This document shows, piece by piece, positions 45,639 to 53,692 of a stretch of DNA of 64,000 bases (position 1 is its first letter; every line of letters starts with the position of its first letter). The DNA is from Flavobacterium cupriresistens. Its GTDB lineage: Bacteria; Bacteroidota; Bacteroidia; Flavobacteriales; Flavobacteriaceae. A program made the position numbers and the translations under genes. The stretch spans positions 1,798,001-1,862,000 of the forward strand of contig NZ_CP087134.1 in NCBI RefSeq assembly GCF_020911925.1, read 5' to 3'. The notes below the pieces were generated by a model. The model searched no databases and had not been told where the DNA came from. It was given only the letters and a program-made list of their open reading frames with translations.

Positions 45639-46226
45639 ATGGAAATGACAATGAAAATAAGTGAAGAACAAGAAAGAAAATCAAAGTCGGCTAAGCTGAT
45701 TTTGTTGTTCGCAATGGCAAGTATGACCATGATGTTTGGCGGTCTTACAAGTGCATTTGTAGTGAGCAGATCGAGACCGGATTGGTTGAAGAATTTTGAA
45801 TTTCCAACAGCATTTTACTTTAGTACTGCTGTAATTATAGGATGTAGTGTTACTTTTTACTTGGCTAAAAAAGCCATTCAAAAGGACAATAGAAGCGCAA
45901 CTACGGCTTTTCTTTTGGCTACATTAGCGTTGGGTGTTTTGTTTGTGGTTTTGCAATTTGTAGGATTTGGACAGATTGTAGAAAGCGGCTATTATTTTAC
46001 AGGACAGGGTAGTTCTATTACTACAACTTTTCTTTATGTAGTTACCGTTACGCACTTATTACACTTGGCTGGAGGGTTGATTTCACTTTTAATTATAATT
46101 TATAATCATTTTAAACAAAAATACAATTCGACTCAAACTCTTGGTATAGAACTAGGTGCGATGTATTGGCACTTTTTGGATTTATTATGGGTATTATTAT
46201 TTTTATTTTTATATTTCTTTAAATAA
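45639..46226 (+). CDS. Cytochrome c oxidase subunit III family, short form
   Basis: Polytopic membrane protein of 195 residues with five hydrophobic segments; the COX3-type ending is clear (ELGAMYWHFLDLLWVLLFLFLYFFK, of which WHFLDLLWV is the diagnostic part). It probably belongs to the aa3 oxidase whose subunits I and II are at 19.8-22.8 kb. It starts 2 nt after ctaB. A second, longer subunit III gene follows, a tandem pair common in Bacteroidetes. Confidence 0.9.
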   Translation: MEMTMKISEEQERKSKSAKLILLFAMASMTMMFGGLTSAFVVSRSRPDWLKNFEFPTAFYFSTAVIIGCSVTFYLAKKAIQKDNRSATTAFLLATLALGVLFVVLQFVGFGQIVESGYYFTGQGSSITTTFLYVVTVTHLLHLAGGLISLLIIIYNHFKQKYNSTQTLGIELGAMYWHFLDLLWVLLFLFLYFFK

Positions 46227-46244
46227 GAAAAAAACGTAAATTTG
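46214..46244 (+). promoter_or_regulatory. Internal promoter before the long subunit III gene
   Basis: TTTC (46214-46217), 19-nt spacer, TAAATTTG (46237-46244), 24 nt before the ATG. The -33 lies within the 3' end of the preceding gene. Confidence 0.55.
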
Positions 46245-46268
46245 GGAACTTTTTAACGAATATCTTTT

Positions 46269-47255
46269 ATGAAAGCGACAGTTACTACTGCAAATAACGA
46301 CGAAAAAACTTGGGGAGGCGGTCATGAGATCCAGCCATTAGGAGCAAGTTATGGTAAAATGATGATGTGGTTTTTCATCGTGTCAGATGCCTTGACATTC
46401 TCTGGATTCCTTGCTGCTTATGGTTTTTCAAGATTTAAATTTATTGAAACCTGGCCTTTGGCTGATGAAGTGTTTACTCACTTTCCATTTATGCACGGCG
46501 TTTCGGCTCCGATGTACTATGTAGCCTTAATGACTTTTATTTTGATTTTCTCATCTGTAACTATGGTGTTAGCGGTTGATGCAGGTCATCAATTGAAAAA
46601 AACAAAAGTTGCAATCTATATGTTCTTAACTATTATTGGAGGTTTTATTTTCGTTGGCTCACAAGCCTGGGAATGGAAAAACTTCATTAAAGGAGAATAT
46701 GGTGCTGTTGAAACAGCAGGAGGAAGTTTGTTGCAGTTCGTTGATAAAGATGGTAAAAGAGTAGCTTTAGCTGACTTTGCTGTTAAATTACCGGAGCAAA
46801 GAGAAGCTTTGACCAGAAGTAAAACTTCTTGGTTCATGGAAGATACTGAAACAGTAGCTTCTTATTCTGTTGCTGAAGTTCAGGCTGGTTTTAAAGCACA
46901 CCCTGAATTGTTGGTGAGAACAGAAAAATTGACAGAGAAAAAGAAAAAAACTGTTTTAGACAGAGCTGAATCTGAAGCTCGTTTAAGTACTGCGAAATAT
47001 GTAGTAGAAGGTGCAAACCTGACTAGAAATGAATACGGAAGTAAATTGTTTGCTGATTTCTTTTTCTTCATTACAGGATTCCACGGATTCCACGTATTCT
47101 CTGGAGTTATCATCAATATCATTATTTTCTTTAATGTATTGTTAGGGACTTACGAGAAAAGAAAAAGCTACGAAATGGTAGAGAAAGTTGGTTTATACTG
47201 GCACTTTGTCGACTTAGTTTGGGTATTTGTATTTACAGTTTTCTACTTAGTTTAA
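46269..47255 (+). CDS. Cytochrome c oxidase subunit III, long form with inserted domain
   Basis: Subunit III homologue of 328 residues. Four N-terminal membrane segments (about 30-52, 78-102, 117-138 and nearby) and the ending FHGFHVFSGVI ... WHFVDLVWVFVFTVFYLV are typical. Between them, about residues 140-250, is a soluble, charged insert (FVDKDGKRVALADFAVKLPE ... TEKLTEKKKKTVLDR) not seen in ordinary subunit III. Likely part of the same oxidase as CoxA and CoxB. It has its own candidate promoter. 18 nt separate it from the subunit IV gene. Confidence 0.9.
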   Translation: MKATVTTANNDEKTWGGGHEIQPLGASYGKMMMWFFIVSDALTFSGFLAAYGFSRFKFIETWPLADEVFTHFPFMHGVSAPMYYVALMTFILIFSSVTMVLAVDAGHQLKKTKVAIYMFLTIIGGFIFVGSQAWEWKNFIKGEYGAVETAGGSLLQFVDKDGKRVALADFAVKLPEQREALTRSKTSWFMEDTETVASYSVAEVQAGFKAHPELLVRTEKLTEKKKKTVLDRAESEARLSTAKYVVEGANLTRNEYGSKLFADFFFFITGFHGFHVFSGVIINIIIFFNVLLGTYEKRKSYEMVEKVGLYWHFVDLVWVFVFTVFYLV

Positions 47256-47273
47256 TTTTAGATTTTAATTATT

Positions 47274-47624
47274 ATGTCACACGAGCACGTATCAAATACA
47301 AAAAGAATCTGGTCTGTTTTTCTATTATTGTCTATGGTAACTACTGTAGAGGTAATCTTAGGGATCTACAAACCTGGAGTTTTAGAATTTAATCATTTTG
47401 TAGGATTGAATTTATTGAACTGGATATTTTATATCTTAACTATATACAAGGCATACTACATTGTATGGGCATTTATGCACATGGAAGGTGAAACAAGTAG
47501 TCTTAGATGGTCTGTCGTATCACCGGTTATTTTCCTGGTTTTATATTTATTATTTATTTTACTTACAGAAGGACATTATATTTATGGTGTTTTTAAAGAT
47601 TCTACTATTAAATGGAATTTTTAA
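47274..47624 (+). CDS. Cytochrome c oxidase subunit IV family protein
   Basis: Small membrane protein of 116 residues with three hydrophobic segments and the motif AYYIVWAFMHMEGE, characteristic of prokaryotic subunit IV (caa3 subunit IV-like). It stabilises or assists assembly of the oxidase in known cases. Follows the long subunit III by 18 nt and ends in a terminator at 47645-47670. Confidence 0.88.
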   Translation: MSHEHVSNTKRIWSVFLLLSMVTTVEVILGIYKPGVLEFNHFVGLNLLNWIFYILTIYKAYYIVWAFMHMEGETSSLRWSVVSPVIFLVLYLLFILLTEGHYIYGVFKDSTIKWNF

Positions 47625-47644
47625 CATGATATTAATTCGAAAAG

Positions 47645-47670
47645 AGGCTCCGTTTAACGGAGCTTTTTTT
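47645..47670 (+). terminator. Terminator after the oxidase subunit genes
   Basis: GGCTCCG/CGGAGCT stem with TTTAA loop and a T-run to 47670. A -7 box (TATTTTTG, 47670-47677) begins at the last T, so the next gene restarts transcription immediately. Confidence 0.85.
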
Positions 47671-47677
47671 ATTTTTG
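47670..47677 (+). promoter_or_regulatory. -7 box of the SCO/DUF420 assembly operon
   Basis: TATTTTTG directly abutting the preceding terminator, 25 nt before the ATG at 47703. No clear -33 TTTG. Confidence 0.45.
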
Positions 47678-47702
47678 TACCTCAATAACTTCTACTGAAA
47701 TA

Positions 47703-48344
47703 ATGAAAAAAAATATAGTTCTCTTTGTGCTTTTTGTTTTGCCAATTGTCGCCTATTTATTTTTTGCCTCGGGAGTAAACAGTTTTACTACACTTCCCGT
47801 AATAACGCCAAAAATCAAGGATTTTGGAGATTGGAAATCTTTAGACGGTAAAAAAGTTTCGCTCGATAAAAAAATAACCGTTTTAGGTTTTTCCGGCGAT
47901 GATATCTTAGCCAATCGTGGTAATTACTTTAACTTAAACGAGAAAATATACAAACGCTACTACGGTTTCGAAGACCTTCAGTTTGTGGTGCTTTGTCCAA
48001 CCGGTACCGAAGTGGAGGCACAGAAAGTATTAGATGCTCTGAAACCTTTTACAGATGTGTCAGGATGGAAGTTTGTTTTTGCATCACCTGACGAAATCAA
48101 AGCCTTTTACAAGCAACTCAATTTAAAAGGGAAACTGGATGATACCTTAGGGACTTCTAATGTCTACATCATTGATAAAGAAAGAAATTTGAGAGGCAGA
48201 AAAGATAAGAAAGACTACAAGGAAGGATACGATACTTTTCATCCGTCTGAATTGAGTAACGAAATGTTAGATGATTTTAAGATTATCTTATATGAATATC
48301 GTGCCGCTCTTAAAAAGAATCACAATGCCACTAAACAACTTTAA
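47703..48344 (+). CDS. Membrane-anchored thioredoxin-fold protein without active-site cysteines
   Basis: Protein of 213 residues: one N-terminal membrane anchor (about 4-24) and a periplasmic domain with an SCO/thioredoxin-like pattern (KKITVLGFSGDD, FVVLCPTGTEVEAQKVL, SNVYIIDKERNLRGRKD). The Cx3C copper motif of SCO is absent, and the only Cys is the one in VVLCPTG. It sits 12 nt ahead of a genuine SCO gene, so it may be a paralogue that lost metal binding and acts structurally in oxidase assembly. That role is inferred from context. Confidence 0.6.
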   Translation: MKKNIVLFVLFVLPIVAYLFFASGVNSFTTLPVITPKIKDFGDWKSLDGKKVSLDKKITVLGFSGDDILANRGNYFNLNEKIYKRYYGFEDLQFVVLCPTGTEVEAQKVLDALKPFTDVSGWKFVFASPDEIKAFYKQLNLKGKLDDTLGTSNVYIIDKERNLRGRKDKKDYKEGYDTFHPSELSNEMLDDFKIILYEYRAALKKNHNATKQL

Positions 48345-48356
48345 ATTTCAATCATA

Positions 48357-49046
48357 ATGTTTAAAAATAAATCATATATCGGAATTTCGTTTATTGTTTT
48401 AATCTTTGGAATTTACGCTGTACCAAAAATTGTGGACAGGGTAACAAAAGGAGAAATTGTTAAAGGAAATCGCTTGGATAATGTTGGTTTGAAAGATTCA
48501 AAATCGGCAGCAAAATTGCTTACAATAGGACCGGCACCTAAGTTTGAATTGACCAATCAGGAGGATAAAAAAATCTCAAACGAATCGTACAAAGGAAAAG
48601 TATATGTTTTGGAGTTTTTCTTCACCACCTGTCCTTCTATCTGCCCAAAGATGAATTTGAGTATGTTGGAAATTGAGAAAACATTCTTCGGGAATCCTAA
48701 TTTCGGAATCGTTTCTATTACAATTGACCCAGGTCATGATACACCTCAGGTTTTGAAAGATCACGCTAAATTACTTGGAGTAAAATCGTCTAATTGGAAT
48801 TTCCTGACGGGTGATAAAGCAACAATTATGGATTTGTCCAATAAAGGCTTTAATCTGTATGCAGGTGAAAATGCAAAAGTAAATGGCGGTTTTGAACATT
48901 CCGGTTTGTTTGCCTTAATTGACAAAGATGGAAACATTCGTTGTCGTAAAGACGAATTCGGGAATCCGATTTTGTATTATGACGGATTAGACAAAAAAGG
49001 CGTTAGAGACATTCAGGAAGATATTAAGATATTATTAGAAGAATAA
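48357..49046 (+). CDS. SCO family copper metallochaperone
   Basis: Membrane-anchored periplasmic copper protein of 229 residues for CuA assembly in oxidase subunit II. Anchor about 5-25; copper ligands Cys92 and Cys96 in TTCPSICPKM and His181 in GGFEHSGLF; the redoxin core includes VSITIDPGHDTPQVL. It is followed after one base by the DUF420 gene, in a typical oxidase-assembly operon. Confidence 0.95.
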   Translation: MFKNKSYIGISFIVLIFGIYAVPKIVDRVTKGEIVKGNRLDNVGLKDSKSAAKLLTIGPAPKFELTNQEDKKISNESYKGKVYVLEFFFTTCPSICPKMNLSMLEIEKTFFGNPNFGIVSITIDPGHDTPQVLKDHAKLLGVKSSNWNFLTGDKATIMDLSNKGFNLYAGENAKVNGGFEHSGLFALIDKDGNIRCRKDEFGNPILYYDGLDKKGVRDIQEDIKILLEE

Positions 49047-49047
49047 A

Positions 49048-49590
49048 ATGGAAGACAATTCATTAGAAAAAAAGTACAGTAAGTTAATTATTGCAGTTTC
49101 AATTATAATTCCGCTTGTAGTAGCTATTTTGTTTGGAGTTAAATTAAAAGATTTAGGATACGATGTAGAACCCTTATCATTTTTGCCTCCAATTTATGCT
49201 ACAACAAACGGTATTACAGCGATTGTTTTAGTTTTGGCCGTAATCGCTATTAAAAATGGAAATCAAAAGCTACACAAAGGTTTAATGACGTTTGCTATTG
49301 CGTTATCAGTTGCGTTTTTGGTAATGTATGTAGCTTATCACATGACTTCTGATTCGACTAAATTTGGTGGCGAAGGAGTAATACGTTATGTGTATTTCTT
49401 TATTTTGGTAACACACATTTTATTGTCTATTGCTATTATACCGTTGGTGTTAATTACTTATGTGAGAGCCTTGGCGAAACGATTTGACAGGCATAAAAAA
49501 ATTGCAAAAATTACGTTTCCGCTTTGGTTGTACGTTGCTGTGACAGGTGTGGTTGTTTATTTAATGATATCTCCTTATTATGTTTACTAA
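49048..49590 (+). CDS. DUF420 membrane protein, oxidase assembly (CtaM-like)
   Basis: Inner-membrane protein of 180 residues with five hydrophobic segments, DUF420 family. The conserved His residues lie in GLMTFAIALSVAFLVMYVAYH and THILLSIAIIPLVLITY. Family members next to SCO genes are required for aa3 oxidase assembly (CtaM in firmicutes). It starts one base after the SCO stop and overlaps the next gene by 11 nt. Confidence 0.9.
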   Translation: MEDNSLEKKYSKLIIAVSIIIPLVVAILFGVKLKDLGYDVEPLSFLPPIYATTNGITAIVLVLAVIAIKNGNQKLHKGLMTFAIALSVAFLVMYVAYHMTSDSTKFGGEGVIRYVYFFILVTHILLSIAIIPLVLITYVRALAKRFDRHKKIAKITFPLWLYVAVTGVVVYLMISPYYVY

Positions 49591-49849
49591 AAATAAAATT
49601 CAAAGTTCGAATTCCAAATTCCAAACGTTTGTTTTTGGAGTTTGTTTTTTCCTAATGGCAATTTCAGCCAATGCGCAATGCGCCATGTGTCGTGCTGCTT
49701 TGTCAGGGGATTCAAATATAAAAAAAGCAGAGGCCGTAAATGATGGAATTGTTTATCTAATGGTAATTCCTTATTTGCTGGTCGTAATAATTGGCTTTCT
49801 GATTTACAAAATGTACAAGTCAAAAAAGAAAACAAAGCTGTCTGAATAA
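49580..49849 (+). CDS. Small CxxC membrane protein linked to oxidase assembly
   Basis: Protein of 89 residues. A signal sequence (about 1-32, ending ISANAQ) is followed at once by CAMC (Cys34, Cys37) in QCAMCRAALSGDSN. A single C-terminal membrane helix (about 56-79) and a Lys-rich tail complete it. The two cysteines just outside the membrane could carry copper or a disulfide; in this operon a copper-relay role is attractive but unproven. It overlaps the DUF420 gene by 11 nt. A terminator hairpin begins inside its last codons. Confidence 0.75.
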   Translation: MFTKNKIQSSNSKFQTFVFGVCFFLMAISANAQCAMCRAALSGDSNIKKAEAVNDGIVYLMVIPYLLVVIIGFLIYKMYKSKKKTKLSE

Positions 49850-49864
49850 GACGGCTTTTTTTTT
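49834..49864 (+). terminator. Terminator overlapping the end of the CxxC gene
   Basis: AAAGCTGTCT (49834-49843) pairs with AGACGGCTTT (49849-49858) including one G-T pair, loop GAATA, then T-run to 49864. The stop codon TAA (49847-49849) is inside the hairpin. Confidence 0.9.
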
Positions 49865-49884
49865 GAGATCGTTTTTTTAAGGCT

Positions 49885-50145
49885 TAGAGAGGTAAAGGAG
49901 CAAAGGTTCAAAATTGGGGACTTTACGTAAATCCTTTGGGCTTTGTGGTGAGAAAAACACAAAGAAAAAACGCAAAGCTAGCAATGATTTTTTTGCACGC
50001 AGATTTGGCAGATTAGGCTGATTTTATTTGTTTCTTGTGAAAAATCTGTGCAATCTGCTAAATTTGCGTGCAAAAAAATTAGTTCTAAAATTAAAGAGGA
50101 GTCGTAATACTATAATTAAACTTTGCGAACCTTGCCTTAAAAAAC
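49885..50145. repeat. Composite repeat, copy B
   Basis: Same order of parts as 29490-29745: CGCAAAG words; a 27-bp inverted repeat (49988-50014 with 50052-50078; core GCACGCAGATTTGGCAGATT) whose two mismatches are G-T pairs; a tail with ATACTATAATTAAACTT and CCTTGCCTTAAAA. It fills the gap between the oxidase-assembly operon and the convergent DUF4403 gene. Confidence 0.75.
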
Positions 50146-50170
50146 AACTATAATACAGTCACTTCTCAAT

Positions 50171-51577
50171 CTACTTCAATCCATCAACCGAAACATTAAC
50201 GGTGCCGTTTATCTTTATAAAAGCAATAATAGCCTGATTGGTCAATTGTATTTTATCAAATTGAATGTCTTCCATTTTTCCGTTTACAAAAACACCCGGC
50301 ATTGGAGAGTAGTTTTTAAGATAAGCAGCCATACTTTTTTTACCCTCATCCAAATTAGGTTGAATAGAATAACGACAGCTTTCTTCCATTTTTCTTAGAA
50401 TGTATCCTTGAGCCAACCAGCTTGCGGTGCGCATTAGCTTGCTTTTGGTATCTAAAACATAATCCAGTTTGTCAAAATAAATTTCTTTGGTTTGTGGGTT
50501 GTATTGAGGAAATCCGTTTAGATAAATAGTTCCGTTAATAGATCCCAGGACATCCAGAGCAATGACCATTTTATCGTTTTTATGCCAAATCGCTACATTT
50601 TTTACCGTAATTTTTTTGCTTCCCGATCCAAATTCCTGACCTGCAAAATTTTTGGTCATGATTTTAGAAGCATCGGTATAAGTTGAAATAGCAGCAATAT
50701 TGGCCGAAATTTGATTTGGAATTTTAGCGACAGGTTTTAAAACAATCTTATTGGCATTAAATTTTGATTCCGGTTGTTTGCCAACGATGGTTTCCATATT
50801 GCACTTCATTCCCATGTCCAGTAAAAACTGATCATTTTTAAGTTTTGCATTGGTAGCATACACTTCGATCGGAACAATGCGCAACCAGCTTTCGTAGGTG
50901 TCGCTCATTTGAAAAGGAGTACAGATCTTTTCTAAAGCAGATAAAACATTAGGTTTAAAATCCATAGATTTTTCGATCGCGTCATCTATGCTTTTTTCAA
51001 TTTTAGATTTAAAAATAGAGATTGCCGGATTAATTAAATAGGTAATCGGCAGGCTTTTCCCAAAAACCAGCATGGTAGGACTTTCGTTCCAATCCAGGGA
51101 CTTGAACTCCGTTTTGGTGTTCAGTTTCCAATTGGTTAGGGCTACTTCGCTTGACAAGGTGATTACACCATTGAGGTTAAATTCGCGAATGTCGTAAAGT
51201 TCAACTCCTAATTTCTTGGTACCGATTCTGTATTTAACAGTTGCTTTTAGAGGCAGGATAGTTTTTATTTTTTTATCGGGATTTGCAGGATCATTTTGAG
51301 TTTTAATGGGAGCCAGTTTCCAGATTTTCATTTCGATATCGTCGTCTTCTATATTGGTATCCTCATAAATTAAACCATTCAAAATAGTATTCGTCTGGTT
51401 TTCTATATCCCGAAGTTTTACCGTAATGGGTAAGTTTATAAACGATGGATTGCTTTCATAAACCAAAGGGCTGGCGTCATCCGGCTCCGGTTTTAAAGTT
51501 TCTAATTTTTGAGTAGAAGAACATCCAACAAGTACATTAAGTACCGTGAACAGGGAAAGAGCAGAAAGAAACTTCAT
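50171..51577 (-). CDS. DUF4403 lipoprotein
   Basis: Lipoprotein of 468 residues; the lipobox is LVGC with Cys19 followed by SSTQK. The rest is a DUF4403 domain, predicted mostly beta and related to lipid-binding tubular (SMP/BPI-like) folds by general knowledge; the substrate is unknown. ATG 51577 is preceded at 22 nt by the -7 box TAATTTTG. Monocistronic on the minus strand, convergent with the oxidase-assembly operon and divergent from the efflux cluster. Confidence 0.85.
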   Translation of the reverse strand: MKFLSALSLFTVLNVLVGCSSTQKLETLKPEPDDASPLVYESNPSFINLPITVKLRDIENQTNTILNGLIYEDTNIEDDDIEMKIWKLAPIKTQNDPANPDKKIKTILPLKATVKYRIGTKKLGVELYDIREFNLNGVITLSSEVALTNWKLNTKTEFKSLDWNESPTMLVFGKSLPITYLINPAISIFKSKIEKSIDDAIEKSMDFKPNVLSALEKICTPFQMSDTYESWLRIVPIEVYATNAKLKNDQFLLDMGMKCNMETIVGKQPESKFNANKIVLKPVAKIPNQISANIAAISTYTDASKIMTKNFAGQEFGSGSKKITVKNVAIWHKNDKMVIALDVLGSINGTIYLNGFPQYNPQTKEIYFDKLDYVLDTKSKLMRTASWLAQGYILRKMEESCRYSIQPNLDEGKKSMAAYLKNYSPMPGVFVNGKMEDIQFDKIQLTNQAIIAFIKINGTVNVSVDGLK

Positions 51578-51598
51578 TAGTGCGATTTTTTAGTAATG

Positions 51599-51606
51599 CA
51601 AAATTA
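51599..51606 (-). promoter_or_regulatory. -7 box of the DUF4403 gene
   Basis: Minus-strand TAATTTTG fits TANNTTTG; a T-rich -33 region (TTTTTT) lies about 20 nt further upstream. Confidence 0.5.
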
Positions 51607-51751
51607 AGAAAACAATTATATTATCTTAAAAAAGTGTAACAATTGATATGAAATGGAGTCTTATTGAAATAGTAAGGCAGAATTATTAACGTTTTCTTAC
51701 CACAACTGACTTAATAAAAATGTTATTATTGTTTTAAAATTTAACAATACC

Positions 51752-52453
51752 ATGATTGAAATCAAAGATTTGCACAAGTCCTATAAGATGGGAAGTTCAG
51801 AGTTACATGTGTTAAAAGGAATTAATTTTAATATTGCAGAAGGCGAATTGGTTGCTATCATGGGATCCTCGGGTTCTGGAAAGTCGACACTTCTTAATAT
51901 TTTAGGAATTTTAGATGAGGCAGATTCGGGCAGTTATATTTTAGATAAAACACCAATCAAAAAACTGAACGAAACGATAGCTTCAAAATATCGGAATAAA
52001 TTTTTAGGATTTGTTTTTCAATCTTTCAATTTGATCAATTATAAAACGGCACTTGATAACGTTGCTATGCCCTTGTATTATCAGGGAGTAAAAAGAAAAG
52101 AACGTTATGATATTGCAATGAAATATCTGGAAAAAGTAGGTTTAGGGACGCACTCGCATCATTTGCCAAGTGAACTTTCCGGAGGTCAGAAACAACGTGT
52201 GGCTATTGCAAGAGCGTTAGCCTCAAATCCAAAAGTGCTGTTGGCAGATGAGCCAACCGGTGCTTTAGATACCAAAACTTCGTATGAAGTAATGGAACTT
52301 ATTCAAGGAATTAACGATGAGGGTAAAACGATCCTGATTGTAACCCATGAGCCCGACATTGCCGCAATGTGCAAAAGAAATGTGGTCCTGAAAGACGGAT
52401 TAATTATCGACGATAAAATGGTAGAACAAGTTAGAGCTACATCTTATGTTTAA
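51752..52453 (+). CDS. ABC transporter ATPase, MacB/LolD type
   Basis: Cytoplasmic ATPase of 233 residues. Walker A GSSGSGKST, signature LSGGQKQRVAIARAL, Walker B VLLADEP, H-loop VTHEPD. The MacB/LolD class powers mechanotransmission across the envelope rather than transport through the membrane. Its last codons overlap the first permease by 8 nt. First gene of a six-gene cluster with two permeases, two adaptors and a TolC-type channel. Confidence 0.95.
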   Translation: MIEIKDLHKSYKMGSSELHVLKGINFNIAEGELVAIMGSSGSGKSTLLNILGILDEADSGSYILDKTPIKKLNETIASKYRNKFLGFVFQSFNLINYKTALDNVAMPLYYQGVKRKERYDIAMKYLEKVGLGTHSHHLPSELSGGQKQRVAIARALASNPKVLLADEPTGALDTKTSYEVMELIQGINDEGKTILIVTHEPDIAAMCKRNVVLKDGLIIDDKMVEQVRATSYV

Positions 52454-53690
52454 TATTGAACGTTGGCACGAAATATTTGAAGCCATTTCCAAAAACAAGT
52501 TGAGAACCTTTCTTACCGGAATTTCTGTGGCTTCAGGAATTTTTATTCTGGTGATTTTACTTGGAGCAGGAAAAGGACTTCAGAATGGAATTGAAAAACA
52601 ATTTGAACGCGACGCTGCGGGGATTATTGAAGTTTGGAGTAATACAACAACAAAAGAGTATAAGGGTTTAAATCCCGGAAGACAGATACAGTTTAGAAAT
52701 AGTGATTACTCACAATCCATTCAGAAATTTGAAGATAAATTAGATAAAAGAGCTTCAACCTTTAATTTTTGGGGAGCCGTTATTTCATATGGAAAAGAAT
52801 CGGGGGCTTATCAATATAGAGGGGTTGATCCGGATTATGGTGACATAGAAAATGTTACGGTTGTAGAAGGGCGATTTATAAATAGTAGAGATCTTGCTAA
52901 AAATGAAAAAGTCGCTGTTATTGGAATGAAGGTTAAAACGGATTTGTTTAAAGGAAAAGAAGCGCTTGGGGAGGAGATTTCAATAAGTAACATTAATTTT
53001 AAAGTAGTAGGGGTCTTTACAGATCCTGCCGGTGAAAGAGAGGAAACAAGAGCTTATCTGCCATTAACTACTGTGCAAAGAGCTTTTGGAGGAGGAGATA
53101 AAATTAGTAATTTGTTTTTTACTCTAAAAAAGACAGATGATTATGATCAAGCTTTGGCACAATCAAGAAAGTTTACAGAGGATTTGAAGCAATTATTAAA
53201 AAGTAAAAATATTATTGCACCTGATGATGATAGTGCAATAGGAGTGAATAATACAGTTGAAGATGCCAAACAAGTTTATGATTTAAATCTGTACATCAGA
53301 TTGTTCTTTTGGTGGGTAGGTATCTGTACCATTGTTGCCGGAGTAGTGGGGGTAAGTAATATTATGTTGATCATTGTAAAAGAGCGAACAAAAGAAATAG
53401 GAATCAGAAAAGCATTGGGAGCGTCACCGTTTTCTATTATTTCTATGATCCTTCATGAGTCTATTTTTATTACTACAATAGCAGGTTTTGTTGGTTTACT
53501 GGCAAGTTTATTATTGTTGGAATTTGTTGGACCAATGGTTCAAAGTGAATATTTTCAAAATCCTCAAGTTGATTTTACGGTGGCCTTAACCACGTTGGTT
53601 TTACTGGTATTTGCAGGAGCGATGGCCGGCTTTTTTCCAGCATACAGAGCCGCCAAAATTAAACCTATTGTAGCACTTAGAGACGAATAA
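52446..53690 (+). CDS. MacB-type ABC permease 1
   Basis: Membrane protein of 414 residues with the MacB topology: one N-terminal helix (about 20-42), a large periplasmic MacB_PCD domain (about 45-270), then three helices forming the FtsX domain. IMLIIVKERTKEIGIRKALGAS is the diagnostic stretch (of which KERTKEIGIRKALGA is the core). The gene overlaps the ATPase by 8 nt and is followed after 2 nt by a paralogous permease. Confidence 0.95.
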   Translation: MFNIERWHEIFEAISKNKLRTFLTGISVASGIFILVILLGAGKGLQNGIEKQFERDAAGIIEVWSNTTTKEYKGLNPGRQIQFRNSDYSQSIQKFEDKLDKRASTFNFWGAVISYGKESGAYQYRGVDPDYGDIENVTVVEGRFINSRDLAKNEKVAVIGMKVKTDLFKGKEALGEEISISNINFKVVGVFTDPAGEREETRAYLPLTTVQRAFGGGDKISNLFFTLKKTDDYDQALAQSRKFTEDLKQLLKSKNIIAPDDDSAIGVNNTVEDAKQVYDLNLYIRLFFWWVGICTIVAGVVGVSNIMLIIVKERTKEIGIRKALGASPFSIISMILHESIFITTIAGFVGLLASLLLLEFVGPMVQSEYFQNPQVDFTVALTTLVLLVFAGAMAGFFPAYRAAKIKPIVALRDE

Positions 53691-53692
53691 TT

